52,497 bases of DNA from Sphingobacterium composti (GCF_009829075.1 NZ_WUQZ01000023.1:1-52497), one strand, 5' to 3'. Positions 1 to 10,265 are shown, numbered from the stretch's first letter. Translations and numbers: made by a program. Notes: a model not told the origin generated them from the letters alone.

Positions 1-832
1 TAAGGGAGCTGTAAAACTTCATACTATACTTGATTATGATGGCTGTATGCCCAGTTTTGTGCATATTACAGATGGTAAACAACATGAATCAAAGATAGCC
101 AAGAACATTACCTTTCCAAAGGGATGTGTGGTGGTTGTAGATAGAGGCTACGTTGATTATGCTTGGATGAATGTTTTGGACAGCAATCAGTGCTTTTTTG
201 TCACACGCAGTAAAAGCAACATGAAATATACAGTGGTCAGGTCATTTCAAAGTGAGGCACTCAAAGACAGTGGAGTGCTTGAAGATCAGATCATTGAACT
301 TGATAAAGATGCTAAAAAGCATTATCAAGGAAAGAAAATGCGCTTGGTGCGTTTTTGGGACAGCATAAATAATGCTGAATATGAATTCTTAACAAATAAT
401 TTCACATGGAAAGCATCGACTGTAACGGCCTTATATAAGGAAAGATGGGAGATTGAAACTTTCTTCAAACATCTAAAACAGCGTCTGAAAGTCACCAGTT
501 TTGTAGGGACCTCAGAAAACGCTGTCTACATCCAAATTTGGAATGCATTAATAGGAATACTACTCTTTAAATACATTCAGAAGAAGGCCAAATATGACTG
601 GAACTTATCCAATCTGGTGAACTTTATTCGCTTGAATATATTTGTGAAAATTGACCTATGGAAATGGGCTAATGATCCATTCTTTTCAGGGAAACCTCCT
701 GATAAAAGTGGACAGTTTAAACTATTCTAAAAGTTTGAGAGGGTATAATTTGAGTTTAAAACAGAAAACTTACCTATTTAATAGAAGAAGCCAGCTTTTT
801 TATGCACTCAATTTTATTTAGGACAGTTGTGG
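1..832 (+). mobile_element. 3' part of an IS4-family insertion sequence
   Basis: The window opens inside an insertion sequence: the transposase frame is already open at base 2. After the transposase stop at 730 there are about 90 bases without a gene, ending in AGGACAGTTGTGG (820-832), which has the look of an IS terminal repeat. The left end lies outside the window, so neither the matching inverted repeat nor the target duplication can be tested, and the right boundary is a guess. Confidence 0.5.
2..730 (+). CDS. IS4-family DDE transposase, 5' part outside window
   Basis: C-terminal 242 residues of a transposase that cuts and rejoins the ends of its own element. The frame is open from base 2, so the first ATG at 47 is internal and not the start. 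Visible: the second catalytic Asp in VVVVDRGYVDY, and the IS4 signature Y-(2)-R-(3)-E-(6)-K in YKERWEIETFFKHLK, which carries the catalytic Glu. The first catalytic Asp would lie upstream of the window. The part that is present has no stop or frameshift, so the element may be intact. Family assignment is firm; the exact IS cannot be named. Confidence 0.85.
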   Translation, partial: KGAVKLHTILDYDGCMPSFVHITDGKQHESKIAKNITFPKGCVVVVDRGYVDYAWMNVLDSNQCFFVTRSKSNMKYTVVRSFQSEALKDSGVLEDQIIELDKDAKKHYQGKKMRLVRFWDSINNAEYEFLTNNFTWKASTVTALYKERWEIETFFKHLKQRLKVTSFVGTSENAVYIQIWNALIGILLFKYIQKKAKYDWNLSNLVNFIRLNIFVKIDLWKWANDPFFSGKPPDKSGQFKLF

Positions 833-877
833 AGCAATATAACAAAAGTGAATATATTTTAATTTGTGTTTAAAAAA

Positions 878-1333
878 TTATTCATCCAATACCCAAAAAT
901 ATGCTCGCTCATTTGCTAAAGATTCTGGTTTATGTAAATTATGCACAAGTTCATCCCAGCTAGATTCTACATCATAGTTTTCCATTTCTGCATCATCTAA
1001 CCGAATACCTTTTAGGATAGCATCCTCATCAAAAATATAAATATCACTCTCCACTAATTCAATTCCTTTGTCTGTCGCCCAAGCCAGAAATGATGACCTA
1101 TCCAATTTCATTACGCGTGGAGCAATACTATCATATACTTTCAATCCTTTTTCGGCATCCAACTCCTTATGTGACTGAAGGTAATCGGCGTACAAATCAC
1201 GTTCACCAGTACGCAAGGCTTCATTACGGTAAATTATCTGTTCCGCACTTTGGTTATAGCTAAATTTACTTTGACGATCTTCATTACCATATTTTTCTTT
1301 ATAAGTCGTTAATCGTTTCTCAAACTTTTCCAT
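878..1333 (-). CDS. Hypothetical protein, 151 aa
   Basis: Not recognised. A soluble, charged protein of 151 residues with no signal peptide or membrane segment; the C-terminal third is acidic and rich in aromatic residues (ends YFWVLDE). It starts at an ATG (1333) with only AT-rich sequence ahead of it. It lies alone between the insertion sequence and the divergent FAD/Rieske gene, with about 130 bases between the two start codons that must hold both promoters. The reading frame is clean and of ordinary composition, so it is probably a real gene. Confidence 0.6.
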   Translation of the reverse strand: MEKFEKRLTTYKEKYGNEDRQSKFSYNQSAEQIIYRNEALRTGERDLYADYLQSHKELDAEKGLKVYDSIAPRVMKLDRSSFLAWATDKGIELVESDIYIFDEDAILKGIRLDDAEMENYDVESSWDELVHNLHKPESLANERAYFWVLDE

Positions 1334-1465
1334 ATTAAAATATCCTTTAAAACTTATGTAGACCTGTATACAACAACCTTCTATCCTATTTAGCCCAACG
1401 ATTTGGCAGAATAGCTGTTCATTGTGTACAAATCACTGTAATTGTATAACAATAATATTAAGGAT

Positions 1466-2986
1466 ATGTTCAGAGACGGAGCACGCAAAAGTATGTGGCA
1501 AGCAGAGACCAAGAGGTTCGAAAATTTGCCAACCCAAGATCAACTATTTGATGTAGCTATTATTGGGGGAGGTATAACAGGAGTTTCTACAGCCTACCGA
1601 TTACAGCTTTCTGGATTAAAGTGTATTTTACTTGAAGCTAATAATATAGGTTTTGGAACCACAGGTGGCACAACAGCACATCTTAATGACTTTTTTGATA
1701 CAACATTCAAAGAAGCTATTAATAAATATGGGTTAGAAAATGCAAAACTTTTTGCTCAAGCAGGAAAAGAAGCTATTCATATTTTTCAAGCAAATGTTAC
1801 GCGACATGTCATAGATTGTGATTTTGAATATAAGAATGCACATCTATTTGCGGTAGATGATGATCAAGTAAAGCAATTGGAAGATATTGTAGATGGTGCT
1901 GAGCAGGTAAACTACGAGATGAGCTATATCGATGAAATAGACTTTCCTGTGCCATTTAAAAAAGCGGTTATCATTCCTAAACAGGCCCAATTCCATCCGA
2001 TCAAATATGTTAAAGCATTGGCAGAAGCATATATACAAGCTGGAGGAATGATCGTAGAAAATTGTTTGGTCGAATCTCATGACGAAAAAAAGGAAAATGT
2101 GATTTTCAAAACTTCTTTGGGAGAAATTCAAGCCAAACAAGGTGTGTATGCGACCCATACGCCCCCAGGAATTAATATTTTACATTTTACAACAGCACCT
2201 TACCGAAGCTATGCAATAGCATTTTCTTTGAAGAGTGACAACTACCCTACTGCGCTAGGATATGATTTATACGATCCCTACCATTATTACCGCACACATG
2301 AAATTGATGGAAAGCAATTACTCATTGCGGGAGGAGAAGACCACAAAACTGGACACGCAGAAGATACTGGAGCTTGTTTTGCAGAATTAGAAAACTACTG
2401 TAGAACACATTTTGACGTGGAAACTGTAGAATACGCTTGGTCTAGCCAGTATTTCGAACCGGCTGATGGATTACCATCGATTGGTGTATTACCTTCTAGT
2501 GATGGAAGAATGTTTGTAGCTACGGGTTTTAGAGGTAATGGAATGACTTTCGGCACTATAGCTTCAGCTATACTCACGGATCTTATTATTGGTGCGGAGA
2601 ACCCATATGCAAAACTATTTAACCCTAAAAGATTTAAACCCACAGCGGGCTTTACGGCTTTTGTGAAAGAAAATGCCACAGTAGTTAAAGATTTTATTGC
2701 TGATAAAATAGCGATGGAGCGTATACATTCCTTGTCAGAAATCAAAGAAGGTGAAGCCAAAGTAGTCAAGTATGACGGACGCTCCTATGCGGTTTTTGCA
2801 GAGAAAGATGGGGAATTACATGTGCTGAAAAGTACCTGCCCTCATGCACAATGTGAAGTTCGATGGAATAATGCCGAATTGTCTTGGGATTGCCCATGTC
2901 ATGGCTCCCGATTCAATATAAATGGAAAAATATTAACTGGCCCTACTACTACTGGTTTAGAACGAATTAACGAGAAATTAGACTAA
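1466..2986 (+). CDS. FAD-dependent oxidoreductase with C-terminal Rieske [2Fe-2S] domain
   Basis: Predicted cytoplasmic flavoprotein of the DAO (D-amino acid oxidase/glycine oxidase-like) fold fused to a Rieske cluster. The N-terminal dinucleotide-binding motif is VAIIGGGITGVSTAYRL, about residue 30. Residues about 440-505 form the Rieske domain: CPH, then 15 residues, then CPCHGS, giving two Cys and two His ligands. The substrate is unknown; relatives are simply called FAD/Rieske oxidoreductases. The frame is open from a TTG at 1442, but the ATG at 1466, with AAGGA just ahead, is the better start (506 aa). It is monocistronic, with a 120-base gap before the trehalose genes. Placement among stress genes suggests a redox or detoxifying role, which is inference. 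Confidence 0.85.
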   Translation: MFRDGARKSMWQAETKRFENLPTQDQLFDVAIIGGGITGVSTAYRLQLSGLKCILLEANNIGFGTTGGTTAHLNDFFDTTFKEAINKYGLENAKLFAQAGKEAIHIFQANVTRHVIDCDFEYKNAHLFAVDDDQVKQLEDIVDGAEQVNYEMSYIDEIDFPVPFKKAVIIPKQAQFHPIKYVKALAEAYIQAGGMIVENCLVESHDEKKENVIFKTSLGEIQAKQGVYATHTPPGINILHFTTAPYRSYAIAFSLKSDNYPTALGYDLYDPYHYYRTHEIDGKQLLIAGGEDHKTGHAEDTGACFAELENYCRTHFDVETVEYAWSSQYFEPADGLPSIGVLPSSDGRMFVATGFRGNGMTFGTIASAILTDLIIGAENPYAKLFNPKRFKPTAGFTAFVKENATVVKDFIADKIAMERIHSLSEIKEGEAKVVKYDGRSYAVFAEKDGELHVLKSTCPHAQCEVRWNNAELSWDCPCHGSRFNINGKILTGPTTTGLERINEKLD

Positions 2987-3109
2987 TTAACAACTGAGCA
3001 GAATCAACGGATTCAAAATAATTAAAACTACAAGCGTTACAAACTGTTAGTTATATAGACAGTATCATACACAACCTATACATTCATTTATACTGTTTTC
3101 AAATTTACT

Positions 3110-5314
3110 ATGCACAACAAAAGAACTATAATCGTTTCAAACAGATTACCCGTACGAATAGAAAGAAGCAATGGGGAACTTCTTGTTATTCCTAGCGAAG
3201 GTGGTTTGGCTACAGGTCTCGGCTCTATTTACAAAGAAGATGGAAATATATGGGTAGGCTGGCCGGGTTTTGTCCCTGAAAACGAAAATGAAAAAATTGA
3301 AGTTACCGAAAAACTTAAATCCCTCAACTTAATTCCTGTTTTCCTCACAGAATGCGAGCTTGAAGGTTATTACGAAGGCTTCTCAAATGAAGTCTTATGG
3401 CCTATATTTCATTACCATCCTTCCTATGCAGTATATGATGAGTGGTATTGGAACACCTACGAGTCGGTGAATAAAAAATTTGCAGATATCGTAATGGAGC
3501 AAGAAATAGCCGATACGGATGAGGTGTGGGTTCATGATTATCAATTGATGCTATTGCCTAAACTTATTAGAGCTTCCAATAGCCGTATATCTATTGGTTA
3601 TTTCCAACATATCCCTTTTCCTCCTGACGAGTTGTTCAGAGGAATTCCATGGCGCGATGAACTATTAAAAGGACTATTAGGAGCAGACTTAATCGCATTT
3701 CACACGTACAACGACACACAGCATTTCTTGAATGCATGTACACATATACTTGGACTACCTATTCAAAATAATTGCTTACGCAGTGGCGGAAGAAGTGTGT
3801 ATGTCGAAGTGTTCCCAATGGGAATAGATTATGATAAATTTAATGAGATGGCACATTCGCCAGATATTCAAAGACGCGCCCAAGAAATACGTACATATTA
3901 CAACAATAGAAAATTTATACTGAGCATTGATCGCCTTGATTACAGCAAAGGAATCATAGAGCGTCTTCGTGCTTTTGAAGCATTACTGAAAACATATCCT
4001 GAATTTCAAAACGAAGTGATATTATATATGCTGGTAGTGCCTTCGCGAGATACCGTACCAAAATATAAAGAACTTCATGACGAAATCAACCGAATGGTAG
4101 GACAGATTAATGCGGTTTACGGCAATAACGAATGGACACCGATAAGTTATTTTTATAATTCTTACGACATCAAAGAACTATCGGCACTTTATGTGGCATC
4201 TGATATTTGTTTGGTGACTTCGCTGCGCGATGGTATGAACCTAGTTTGCAAAGAATTTATTGCTAGCAAAGAAGTAGAAAATGGCGTATTGATCCTTAGT
4301 GAAATGGCAGGTGCGAGTAAGGAGCTAATTGGCCCGCTATTAGTAAATCCACATTCTACTCAGCAAATATGTGAAGCTCTTCGTACAGCTATCAATATGC
4401 CCGAAGAGGAACAAAGAAAACGTCTAAACGACAGCTTGGAGATAGTGAAGAAATTCAATATCAGGCATTGGGTTCGACTATTTTTCAAAAGGTTGAAAGA
4501 GATTAAATCCATTCAACAAGAAGAACGTGCAAGGCGAATTAATCCTGAAATACTTCAAAAATTCTTAACGAAATATAGCGAAAGCAAAAAATGTCTATTC
4601 TTCTTAGATTACGATGGCACATTGATTGGCTTCAACAATAATGCGAGCGAAGCTACGCCAACCAATGATTTATATGAAGTATTGGAAGATTTGCAGTCTA
4701 ATCCCAATAATCAAATCGTCATTATCAGTGGCCGACCACATGATACACTATCAGATTGGTTTGCAAACAAACAATATTACCTCGTTGCAGAACATGGAGC
4801 ATGGAGTAATTATCCAGAATTTGTATGGCATACTAAAACACACATTTCCACTCGTTGGAAATACCCTATAAAACATGTGATGACAAAATTCACAAATATG
4901 ACAGCAGGTTCGGTGGTCGAAGAGAAAAACTATTCACTAGCGTGGCATTACCGCAAAGTACAAAGCGGATTGGGCAACCTGCGTGCGCAAGAACTAGTTG
5001 ATCATCTGCGCTACTTATTGCCTCACCATGGTTTACAATTATTAATGGGCAATAAAGTGATTGAAGTCAAAAATAGCGAACTGAACAAAGGTCGAGCAGC
5101 AATGGAAATTGTTAATGATTTCAAACCTGACTTCATATTTGCTATTGGTGATGACGCAACAGATGAGGATATGTTCTTAGAGCTACCAGCTGATTCCATT
5201 ACCGTCAAAGTAGGAAGTCGTAAGTCTGCAGCGCGATATTATATTGAAACTCAAGAAGAAGTATTAAAACTGATAAAGAAGTTTGCTCAACCCACCTACC
5301 ATACGGTTGACTAA
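3110..5314 (+). CDS. otsAB: Bifunctional trehalose-6-phosphate synthase/phosphatase (OtsA-OtsB fusion)
   Basis: Makes trehalose from UDP-glucose and glucose-6-phosphate and then removes the phosphate; both steps are on one cytoplasmic polypeptide. Residues 1 to about 470 are a GT20 synthase: VSNRLPVRI, GGLATGL, VGWPG, the HYHP and HDYQL blocks, SIDRLDYSKGI and LRDGMNLV. Residues about 490-734 are a HAD phosphatase: FFLDYDGTL (nucleophile and acid/base Asp near residue 500) and GDDATDEDMF (Mg2+ binding). The 734-residue length fits the known two-domain fusions. The gene is followed 20 bases later by a GH15 hydrolase, so the two are almost certainly co-transcribed. Trehalose protects against desiccation and osmotic stress, consistent with the neighbouring stress genes. 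Confidence 0.96.
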   Translation: MHNKRTIIVSNRLPVRIERSNGELLVIPSEGGLATGLGSIYKEDGNIWVGWPGFVPENENEKIEVTEKLKSLNLIPVFLTECELEGYYEGFSNEVLWPIFHYHPSYAVYDEWYWNTYESVNKKFADIVMEQEIADTDEVWVHDYQLMLLPKLIRASNSRISIGYFQHIPFPPDELFRGIPWRDELLKGLLGADLIAFHTYNDTQHFLNACTHILGLPIQNNCLRSGGRSVYVEVFPMGIDYDKFNEMAHSPDIQRRAQEIRTYYNNRKFILSIDRLDYSKGIIERLRAFEALLKTYPEFQNEVILYMLVVPSRDTVPKYKELHDEINRMVGQINAVYGNNEWTPISYFYNSYDIKELSALYVASDICLVTSLRDGMNLVCKEFIASKEVENGVLILSEMAGASKELIGPLLVNPHSTQQICEALRTAINMPEEEQRKRLNDSLEIVKKFNIRHWVRLFFKRLKEIKSIQQEERARRINPEILQKFLTKYSESKKCLFFLDYDGTLIGFNNNASEATPTNDLYEVLEDLQSNPNNQIVIISGRPHDTLSDWFANKQYYLVAEHGAWSNYPEFVWHTKTHISTRWKYPIKHVMTKFTNMTAGSVVEEKNYSLAWHYRKVQSGLGNLRAQELVDHLRYLLPHHGLQLLMGNKVIEVKNSELNKGRAAMEIVNDFKPDFIFAIGDDATDEDMFLELPADSITVKVGSRKSAARYYIETQEEVLKLIKKFAQPTYHTVD

Positions 5315-5334
5315 CTTAAACACTCTAGTAAAAC

Positions 5335-7161
5335 ATGTTAAATACAAAACACATTTATAACAGTGGAATAATTGGAAATTGTGCATTTATAGCACACGTA
5401 AACAAAAACACAAATATAAGTTGGTTGTGCTGGCCCACATTTCAAGATTCCTTTGTCTTCGGTGGTTTATTAGATGAAGACAAAGGTGGTAAATTCGATA
5501 TCAAACCTGTGGACCAAGATTATGAATCGAAACAATATTATATCGAAAACACCAATATTCTCTGTACGGAGATTACCACAAAAGAAGGTTCTTACAAGAT
5601 AACTGACTTTGCACCACGATTCGAGCAATATGAACGCTATTTCAAACCCTTGACACTGATCCGTAAGGTCGAACCATTAAAAGGAAGACCACGTATTCGT
5701 GTGCGCTGTGAACCCGTTTACCAGTATGGTAAATCAACTTTTCATATTAATAGAGGAAGTAATCATCTCCAATTTGAGCAAGGTGATATAAAGTTACGCT
5801 TGGCAACAGACATGCCTATCAACCATTTCTTTGACGATATACCGCATGTATTGGATCGTCCAATACATATGATATTGACATTTGGTAGTCCTTTTGAAGC
5901 CCCTATTGAGCGTACTTGCGAAGACTTTCTACGTCGTACAATTGCCTATTGGCAAAAATGGGTGAAGAATGCTGCTATCCCATCCTTCTACCAAAAACAG
6001 GTTATTCGTTCTGCACTAGCATTGAAGCTGCACCAATTTGAAGACACGGGAGCTATTATAGCAGCAAGTACCACCAGCCTACCGGAATTTCCAGGTTCTG
6101 GACGTAATTGGGATTACCGCTTCTGTTGGTTGCGTGACAGTTTTTATGTGCTTACAGCATTAAGTCATGTGGGCCATTTTGAAGAAATGGAAAAATACGC
6201 TTCATACATTGCAAATATCACACAAACTGATACAGGAAGGCTACAACCTTTGTACGGCATACTGGGGAAGACAAAGTTAGAAGAGTTTCATTTGGACCAC
6301 CTAACAGGCTATCTGGGCAACACCCCTATTCGCATTGGTAACCAAGCCTATGAACATATACAAAATGATGTGTACGGTCAAGCACTAATTGCACTATTAC
6401 CCCTCTTTACAGATCAACGATTCAAATACCAAAACAAATTGGTGGCAGAAGAATGGACAAATTTTATTCTTACCAAAATCGAAAATACCATAGACGAAAC
6501 GGACGCAGGTATTTGGGAGTTCCGCAATTTCCAACAAAGGCATTGTTATTCAAACCTATTTCAATGGGCTGGCGCTACCGCAGCGTTGAAAATAGCCCGA
6601 CAAAATGGCTTTAAAGAAATTGAAAAGCGTGCTGTAACTTTACAAGAGAAAGCAGCGACCTATATCGAAGCTTGCTATGATGAAGAACGTGGCGTGTACA
6701 CCAATTCAACAGACTCATCTAACTTGGATGCTTCCACCCTACAATTGATAATGATGGGATATTTGGATCCTAATTCTAACAAAGCAAAAAAACATTTAGA
6801 AGTTTTAGAAGAAGAATTGAAAGGTAAGCACGGTTTATTCTATCGCTACTTACACAAAGATGATTTCGGCAAGCCCAAATCGACCTTCCTTGTCTGTGCA
6901 TTTTGGTATGTGGAAGCGTTAGCGTGTGTTGGTCGCCTGGAAGAGGCACAAGCTGTATTTAAACAATTGCTTTCTTTTGGAAATCACCTCATGCTATTCA
7001 GCGAAGATATCAATGAAGAAGATGGTAGCCAATGGGGAAATTTCCCGCAAGCATATAGCCATGTTGGTCTAATGAATGCCGCGTACCGAATTGCCATTAA
7101 ATTAGACAAACCGACATTTTTCGAAAACGCAGAAATGAATACTTTTACTTCAGCGCAATAA
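5335..7161 (+). CDS. Glycoside hydrolase family 15 (trehalase or glucoamylase-like)
   Basis: 608-residue GH15 enzyme with an N-terminal beta domain and a C-terminal (alpha/alpha)6 barrel. The family block GSGRNWDYRFCWLRDSF lies near residues 255-271; GIWEFR (about residue 396) holds the likely general acid Glu, and the region around EDGSQWGNFPQAYSH near 560 holds the second acidic site. No signal peptide, so it acts inside the cell. GH15 enzymes next to otsA in other bacteria are often trehalases. Here the gene starts 20 bases after otsAB, so I infer that it hydrolyses trehalose and balances the pool, although maltose or maltooligosaccharides are possible. A hairpin terminator follows at 7192. 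Confidence 0.88.
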   Translation: MLNTKHIYNSGIIGNCAFIAHVNKNTNISWLCWPTFQDSFVFGGLLDEDKGGKFDIKPVDQDYESKQYYIENTNILCTEITTKEGSYKITDFAPRFEQYERYFKPLTLIRKVEPLKGRPRIRVRCEPVYQYGKSTFHINRGSNHLQFEQGDIKLRLATDMPINHFFDDIPHVLDRPIHMILTFGSPFEAPIERTCEDFLRRTIAYWQKWVKNAAIPSFYQKQVIRSALALKLHQFEDTGAIIAASTTSLPEFPGSGRNWDYRFCWLRDSFYVLTALSHVGHFEEMEKYASYIANITQTDTGRLQPLYGILGKTKLEEFHLDHLTGYLGNTPIRIGNQAYEHIQNDVYGQALIALLPLFTDQRFKYQNKLVAEEWTNFILTKIENTIDETDAGIWEFRNFQQRHCYSNLFQWAGATAALKIARQNGFKEIEKRAVTLQEKAATYIEACYDEERGVYTNSTDSSNLDASTLQLIMMGYLDPNSNKAKKHLEVLEEELKGKHGLFYRYLHKDDFGKPKSTFLVCAFWYVEALACVGRLEEAQAVFKQLLSFGNHLMLFSEDINEEDGSQWGNFPQAYSHVGLMNAAYRIAIKLDKPTFFENAEMNTFTSAQ

Positions 7162-7191
7162 TAATTCATTTAATAAATCACTTAGTTACCT

Positions 7192-7232
7192 AGCCTTAAT
7201 ACGCGATATATCTGCATATTAGGGCTTTTTTA
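7192..7232 (+). terminator. Rho-independent terminator after GH15 gene
   Basis: Arms AGCCTTAATA (7192-7201) and TATTAGGGCT (7217-7226) pair with one G-T, followed by a run of T. It closes the otsAB-GH15 unit and makes the next gene a separate transcript. Confidence 0.75.
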
Positions 7233-7339
7233 TATGCATTAATAACCATTGAAAACTATATTTAAATTATCAACTATCCCATACTAAGCTTGTTCAATGA
7301 ATAGAAAGACCAACTTCTACTAACAAGCTAAATACAACT

Positions 7340-9529
7340 ATGGATAGGAACTATATAACGCTGGAAGCACTTCAATTAAGTGCAGATTTAAAATCCAAAA
7401 ATTATGTAGAATTATTTAATCAAAATAATGGTGCTTTCCCATTACAAATCTTGCATTGCAACAATGAATTGACCTTACAAGTAACTCTTCCAAATAAACA
7501 TTTGCTCGTCCAAAAGCTCCATCAAGGAACATTACCTCAAAACCTCAAATCTATTAAACTTCAGCACAAACAAGATAGTAATGTACAAATATCATTTCCG
7601 ACTGAAGTAGGCACTGTGCATATAGAGGTAACTTTAGATTTACCCGAAGAGAACACTTTTGTGCTTCATGTTAATAGTAATCTAAATTGTGCTAAAGAAC
7701 ATTTCCATCAAAACGACCAAAGGGAAGTATTAGTGTTATCCAATGACTATACTATTCCAAAGCACCCAACACTTTATATAGAACAAGTAGAAGGTCGTAC
7801 AGGTCACTGTTTTGTAGATTTTGGAAAGAAGACTAAAGGATGTCTGTTGTATATTCAGGATCTTGGAGCCATCCAACAAATGGCTGAACAATCCCAAGTT
7901 TCTTATAATGATACTGTTAAGATAGAATGGCCTCAGTTAGGATTCAAATTACCTCATGCTAAGCGACCATTAAAAAATAAAGGAACATATTGCCTACAAC
8001 AATCTTTTGTTAGCTATCACTTCAATAAGCCAAAAAGTCATCATGAAGCATCTGACCTTTACCTCAAACTATTATACCATATCTATCCGCATCTTAAGAA
8101 ACCGCAAAACAAAATAATTGATCTTGTAGAAATTGCCAATAAAACACTGCACGATCTCGCTACCTATAAGGGATGCTGGAAGCAAGTACAAGATGCAGCC
8201 TTTCTAAATGCTTATACTAATAGCTATGATACGCCACCAGAAAGTATGGTGCAAATGGCAATATTAAGACCTCTATACGAATACCATCAACGATTCGGTA
8301 ACCCTTACTCAGAACACATTATTGAAGAATTGTTGAAGAACATAGCACGGTTTTATGATGATGAATTGGGCATTATGCACCGGTGGTTACCAGCAAACTC
8401 ATATTTGCTTGACTTTGACGAAGAGCAGAAGCGATCATTCATCATGGACAGTTGGTACTTACTCTATCCTCTTCTTCAGTTAGTTTCCCTATTTGAACAG
8501 GGCCTTAAAAATGATGAACTCAAACAACAATTATTAAAATCACTGTCTTACATCCGTAAGACTGCTAAAACTTTTAACTACGACTGGCCAATTTTTTTCA
8601 ACATCTATACCTTAGAAATATTAAAGGAGGAAGGAAATCACGACGTGTTTGGAGAAGTAGATACCGCTGGTCTATACATTCAGATCATGCTCAAGAGCTA
8701 TAAACTCTACAACAAGGCTACATATTTAGCCGAAGCCAAACGTGCAGCCAACAAACTCAAATCTGTGGATTTAGATTCTTTATACCAATCCAATAATGCT
8801 GCCTATACCGCAGAAGCCTTATTAGAACTGTATGTAGAGACATCCAACAGAAAATACATTGAAATAGCAGAAATATTCTTGGGAAATATCATTCGCAATT
8901 GCGCGCTTTGGGACATGAAATATGGAAATGCCAAAGAAAGAGAAAGCTTCTTTGGGCTTCTGCCATTAAAAAGAGCCCCTTATACAGCTGCTTTTGAAGA
9001 ACATGAAACTGTAGCTATATTTAATCGAATAGTGCGTTTGGTACATCAGAATAATATTACTCTATCCAAAAATCTACTATTTTTTGTAAATGAATACATG
9101 CAGTATGCCTTACATCGACTACTTTATTACTTTCCCCCAAGCCTACCCTCCGATATATTTGCAGACAATGCTAAAACAGGCTACGTAAATAAATCTATCT
9201 ATATACCTATAGAAGATATCGGCGATGGATGGGAAGCTTTGGGACAAGTCGGTCAAGAGGTCTATGGCGCTGCTGCTTTTTTCAACCTTTGTATACATCA
9301 TGTCGTTATACTCTATGATGACTGTTATGTAATTTCTTCGCTTCCTTTTAAACAACAGACTAGAAATAAACAGCAATTTAAAATATTAGGTGTTCCTGAG
9401 CAGGAAGGCGTGTTATGGATAAAGTCAGCCAATCCATCTATACAATTCGAAATCAACAACAAGCAACAACCTCATCAAGAATATTATCTGATTAAAGCGT
9501 ATGACACATTAAAATTTACAAGCAAATAA
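7340..9529 (+). CDS. Unknown 729-aa protein, helical C-terminal two thirds
   Basis: No family recognised. Residues 1 to about 200 look beta-rich, with alternating short hydrophobic strands. From about residue 240 the sequence is a series of amphipathic helices with many Trp and Tyr, such as LATYKGCWKQVQDAAF and FIMDSWYLLYPLLQ, like the (alpha/alpha)6 toroids of glycan-active enzymes. A last short beta-like region follows residue 650. No signal peptide, no P-loop and no nucleotide motif. It stands 178 bases downstream of the GH15 gene, beyond a terminator, and 7 bases upstream of an SDR gene, so it is probably co-transcribed with the latter. Position suggests a role in trehalose or glycan metabolism, but this is only inference. 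Confidence 0.7.
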   Translation: MDRNYITLEALQLSADLKSKNYVELFNQNNGAFPLQILHCNNELTLQVTLPNKHLLVQKLHQGTLPQNLKSIKLQHKQDSNVQISFPTEVGTVHIEVTLDLPEENTFVLHVNSNLNCAKEHFHQNDQREVLVLSNDYTIPKHPTLYIEQVEGRTGHCFVDFGKKTKGCLLYIQDLGAIQQMAEQSQVSYNDTVKIEWPQLGFKLPHAKRPLKNKGTYCLQQSFVSYHFNKPKSHHEASDLYLKLLYHIYPHLKKPQNKIIDLVEIANKTLHDLATYKGCWKQVQDAAFLNAYTNSYDTPPESMVQMAILRPLYEYHQRFGNPYSEHIIEELLKNIARFYDDELGIMHRWLPANSYLLDFDEEQKRSFIMDSWYLLYPLLQLVSLFEQGLKNDELKQQLLKSLSYIRKTAKTFNYDWPIFFNIYTLEILKEEGNHDVFGEVDTAGLYIQIMLKSYKLYNKATYLAEAKRAANKLKSVDLDSLYQSNNAAYTAEALLELYVETSNRKYIEIAEIFLGNIIRNCALWDMKYGNAKERESFFGLLPLKRAPYTAAFEEHETVAIFNRIVRLVHQNNITLSKNLLFFVNEYMQYALHRLLYYFPPSLPSDIFADNAKTGYVNKSIYIPIEDIGDGWEALGQVGQEVYGAAAFFNLCIHHVVILYDDCYVISSLPFKQQTRNKQQFKILGVPEQEGVLWIKSANPSIQFEINNKQQPHQEYYLIKAYDTLKFTSK

Positions 9530-9536
9530 CAACACT

Positions 9537-10265
9537 ATGGAAACTAAAAAAGTATTACTAACAGGCGGAACAGCAGGTATTGGAAGAGCAATCGCCTTAT
9601 TATTAGCTCAACATGATTACACTATATTTTTAATCGGCAGAAGCGAAGAAAAGCTCGAAGATCTCAAGAAAGATATTGCCGTATTAGGGTTGACGCATCG
9701 CTTTCATTTTTCGCTTACAGATCTAACCAACATAAGCGAATTTGAACAACAAATCAAAGACTGGGATGCTGAACATGGTTCCTTTGATATACTAATTAAT
9801 AATGCTGCCATTGGTTACAATGCCGTAGAGGGTAAATCCATTCAAGATTTGCACTACCTACTCAACACCAACTTACTTTCTTATATGTGGCTCTCGGGAT
9901 TTGTTGGAGAGAAAATGAAACAAAAAAGTATAGAAGGCGAAATAATTCAGATAGGTTCTATGAGTGCAACGACTAAAGACGCTGAAAGTTCTGGTTATGT
10001 TGCCACTAAATCCGCGATTAGAGGATTTTCCGAAGCTCTACGCAAAGAATATAATCCATCAAATATTCGTGTTACACTTATAGAGCCAGGATTAGTGGGC
10101 TCTGATATGCAGTCCACTACGCCAGATGAAGAAAGAGAAAAACAAAAAGAAATGACTATGCTGACAGCAGAAGACATTGCTAATGTAGTACTCTTCGTCT
10201 TACAGCAACCCAAGCGTATAGACCTTTGCGAGATTAAAGTAAAACCGCTAAAACAAATTATATAA
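9537..10265 (+). CDS. Short-chain dehydrogenase/reductase (SDR)
   Basis: Classical SDR of 242 residues, NAD(P)-dependent and cytosolic. It shows the cofactor motif TGGTAGIGRA (residues about 9-18), the NNA motif in ILINNAAIGYNA (about 84-95), the catalytic Ser in QIGSMSATT, and the YxxxK pair in SGYVATKSA (about 152-160). The substrate cannot be deduced. It begins 7 bases after the 729-aa gene and is closed by a strong hairpin at 10281, so the two form an operon. Confidence 0.9.
   Translation: METKKVLLTGGTAGIGRAIALLLAQHDYTIFLIGRSEEKLEDLKKDIAVLGLTHRFHFSLTDLTNISEFEQQIKDWDAEHGSFDILINNAAIGYNAVEGKSIQDLHYLLNTNLLSYMWLSGFVGEKMKQKSIEGEIIQIGSMSATTKDAESSGYVATKSAIRGFSEALRKEYNPSNIRVTLIEPGLVGSDMQSTTPDEEREKQKEMTMLTAEDIANVVLFVLQQPKRIDLCEIKVKPLKQII

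Noticed and set aside
1442..1465. TTG start for the FAD/Rieske gene
   Set aside because: An ATG 24 bases later has a better leader; the eight extra residues add nothing.
2395..2769. 124-residue antisense frame in the Rieske gene
   Set aside because: Shadow of a strongly supported gene; low-complexity Ser-rich translation.
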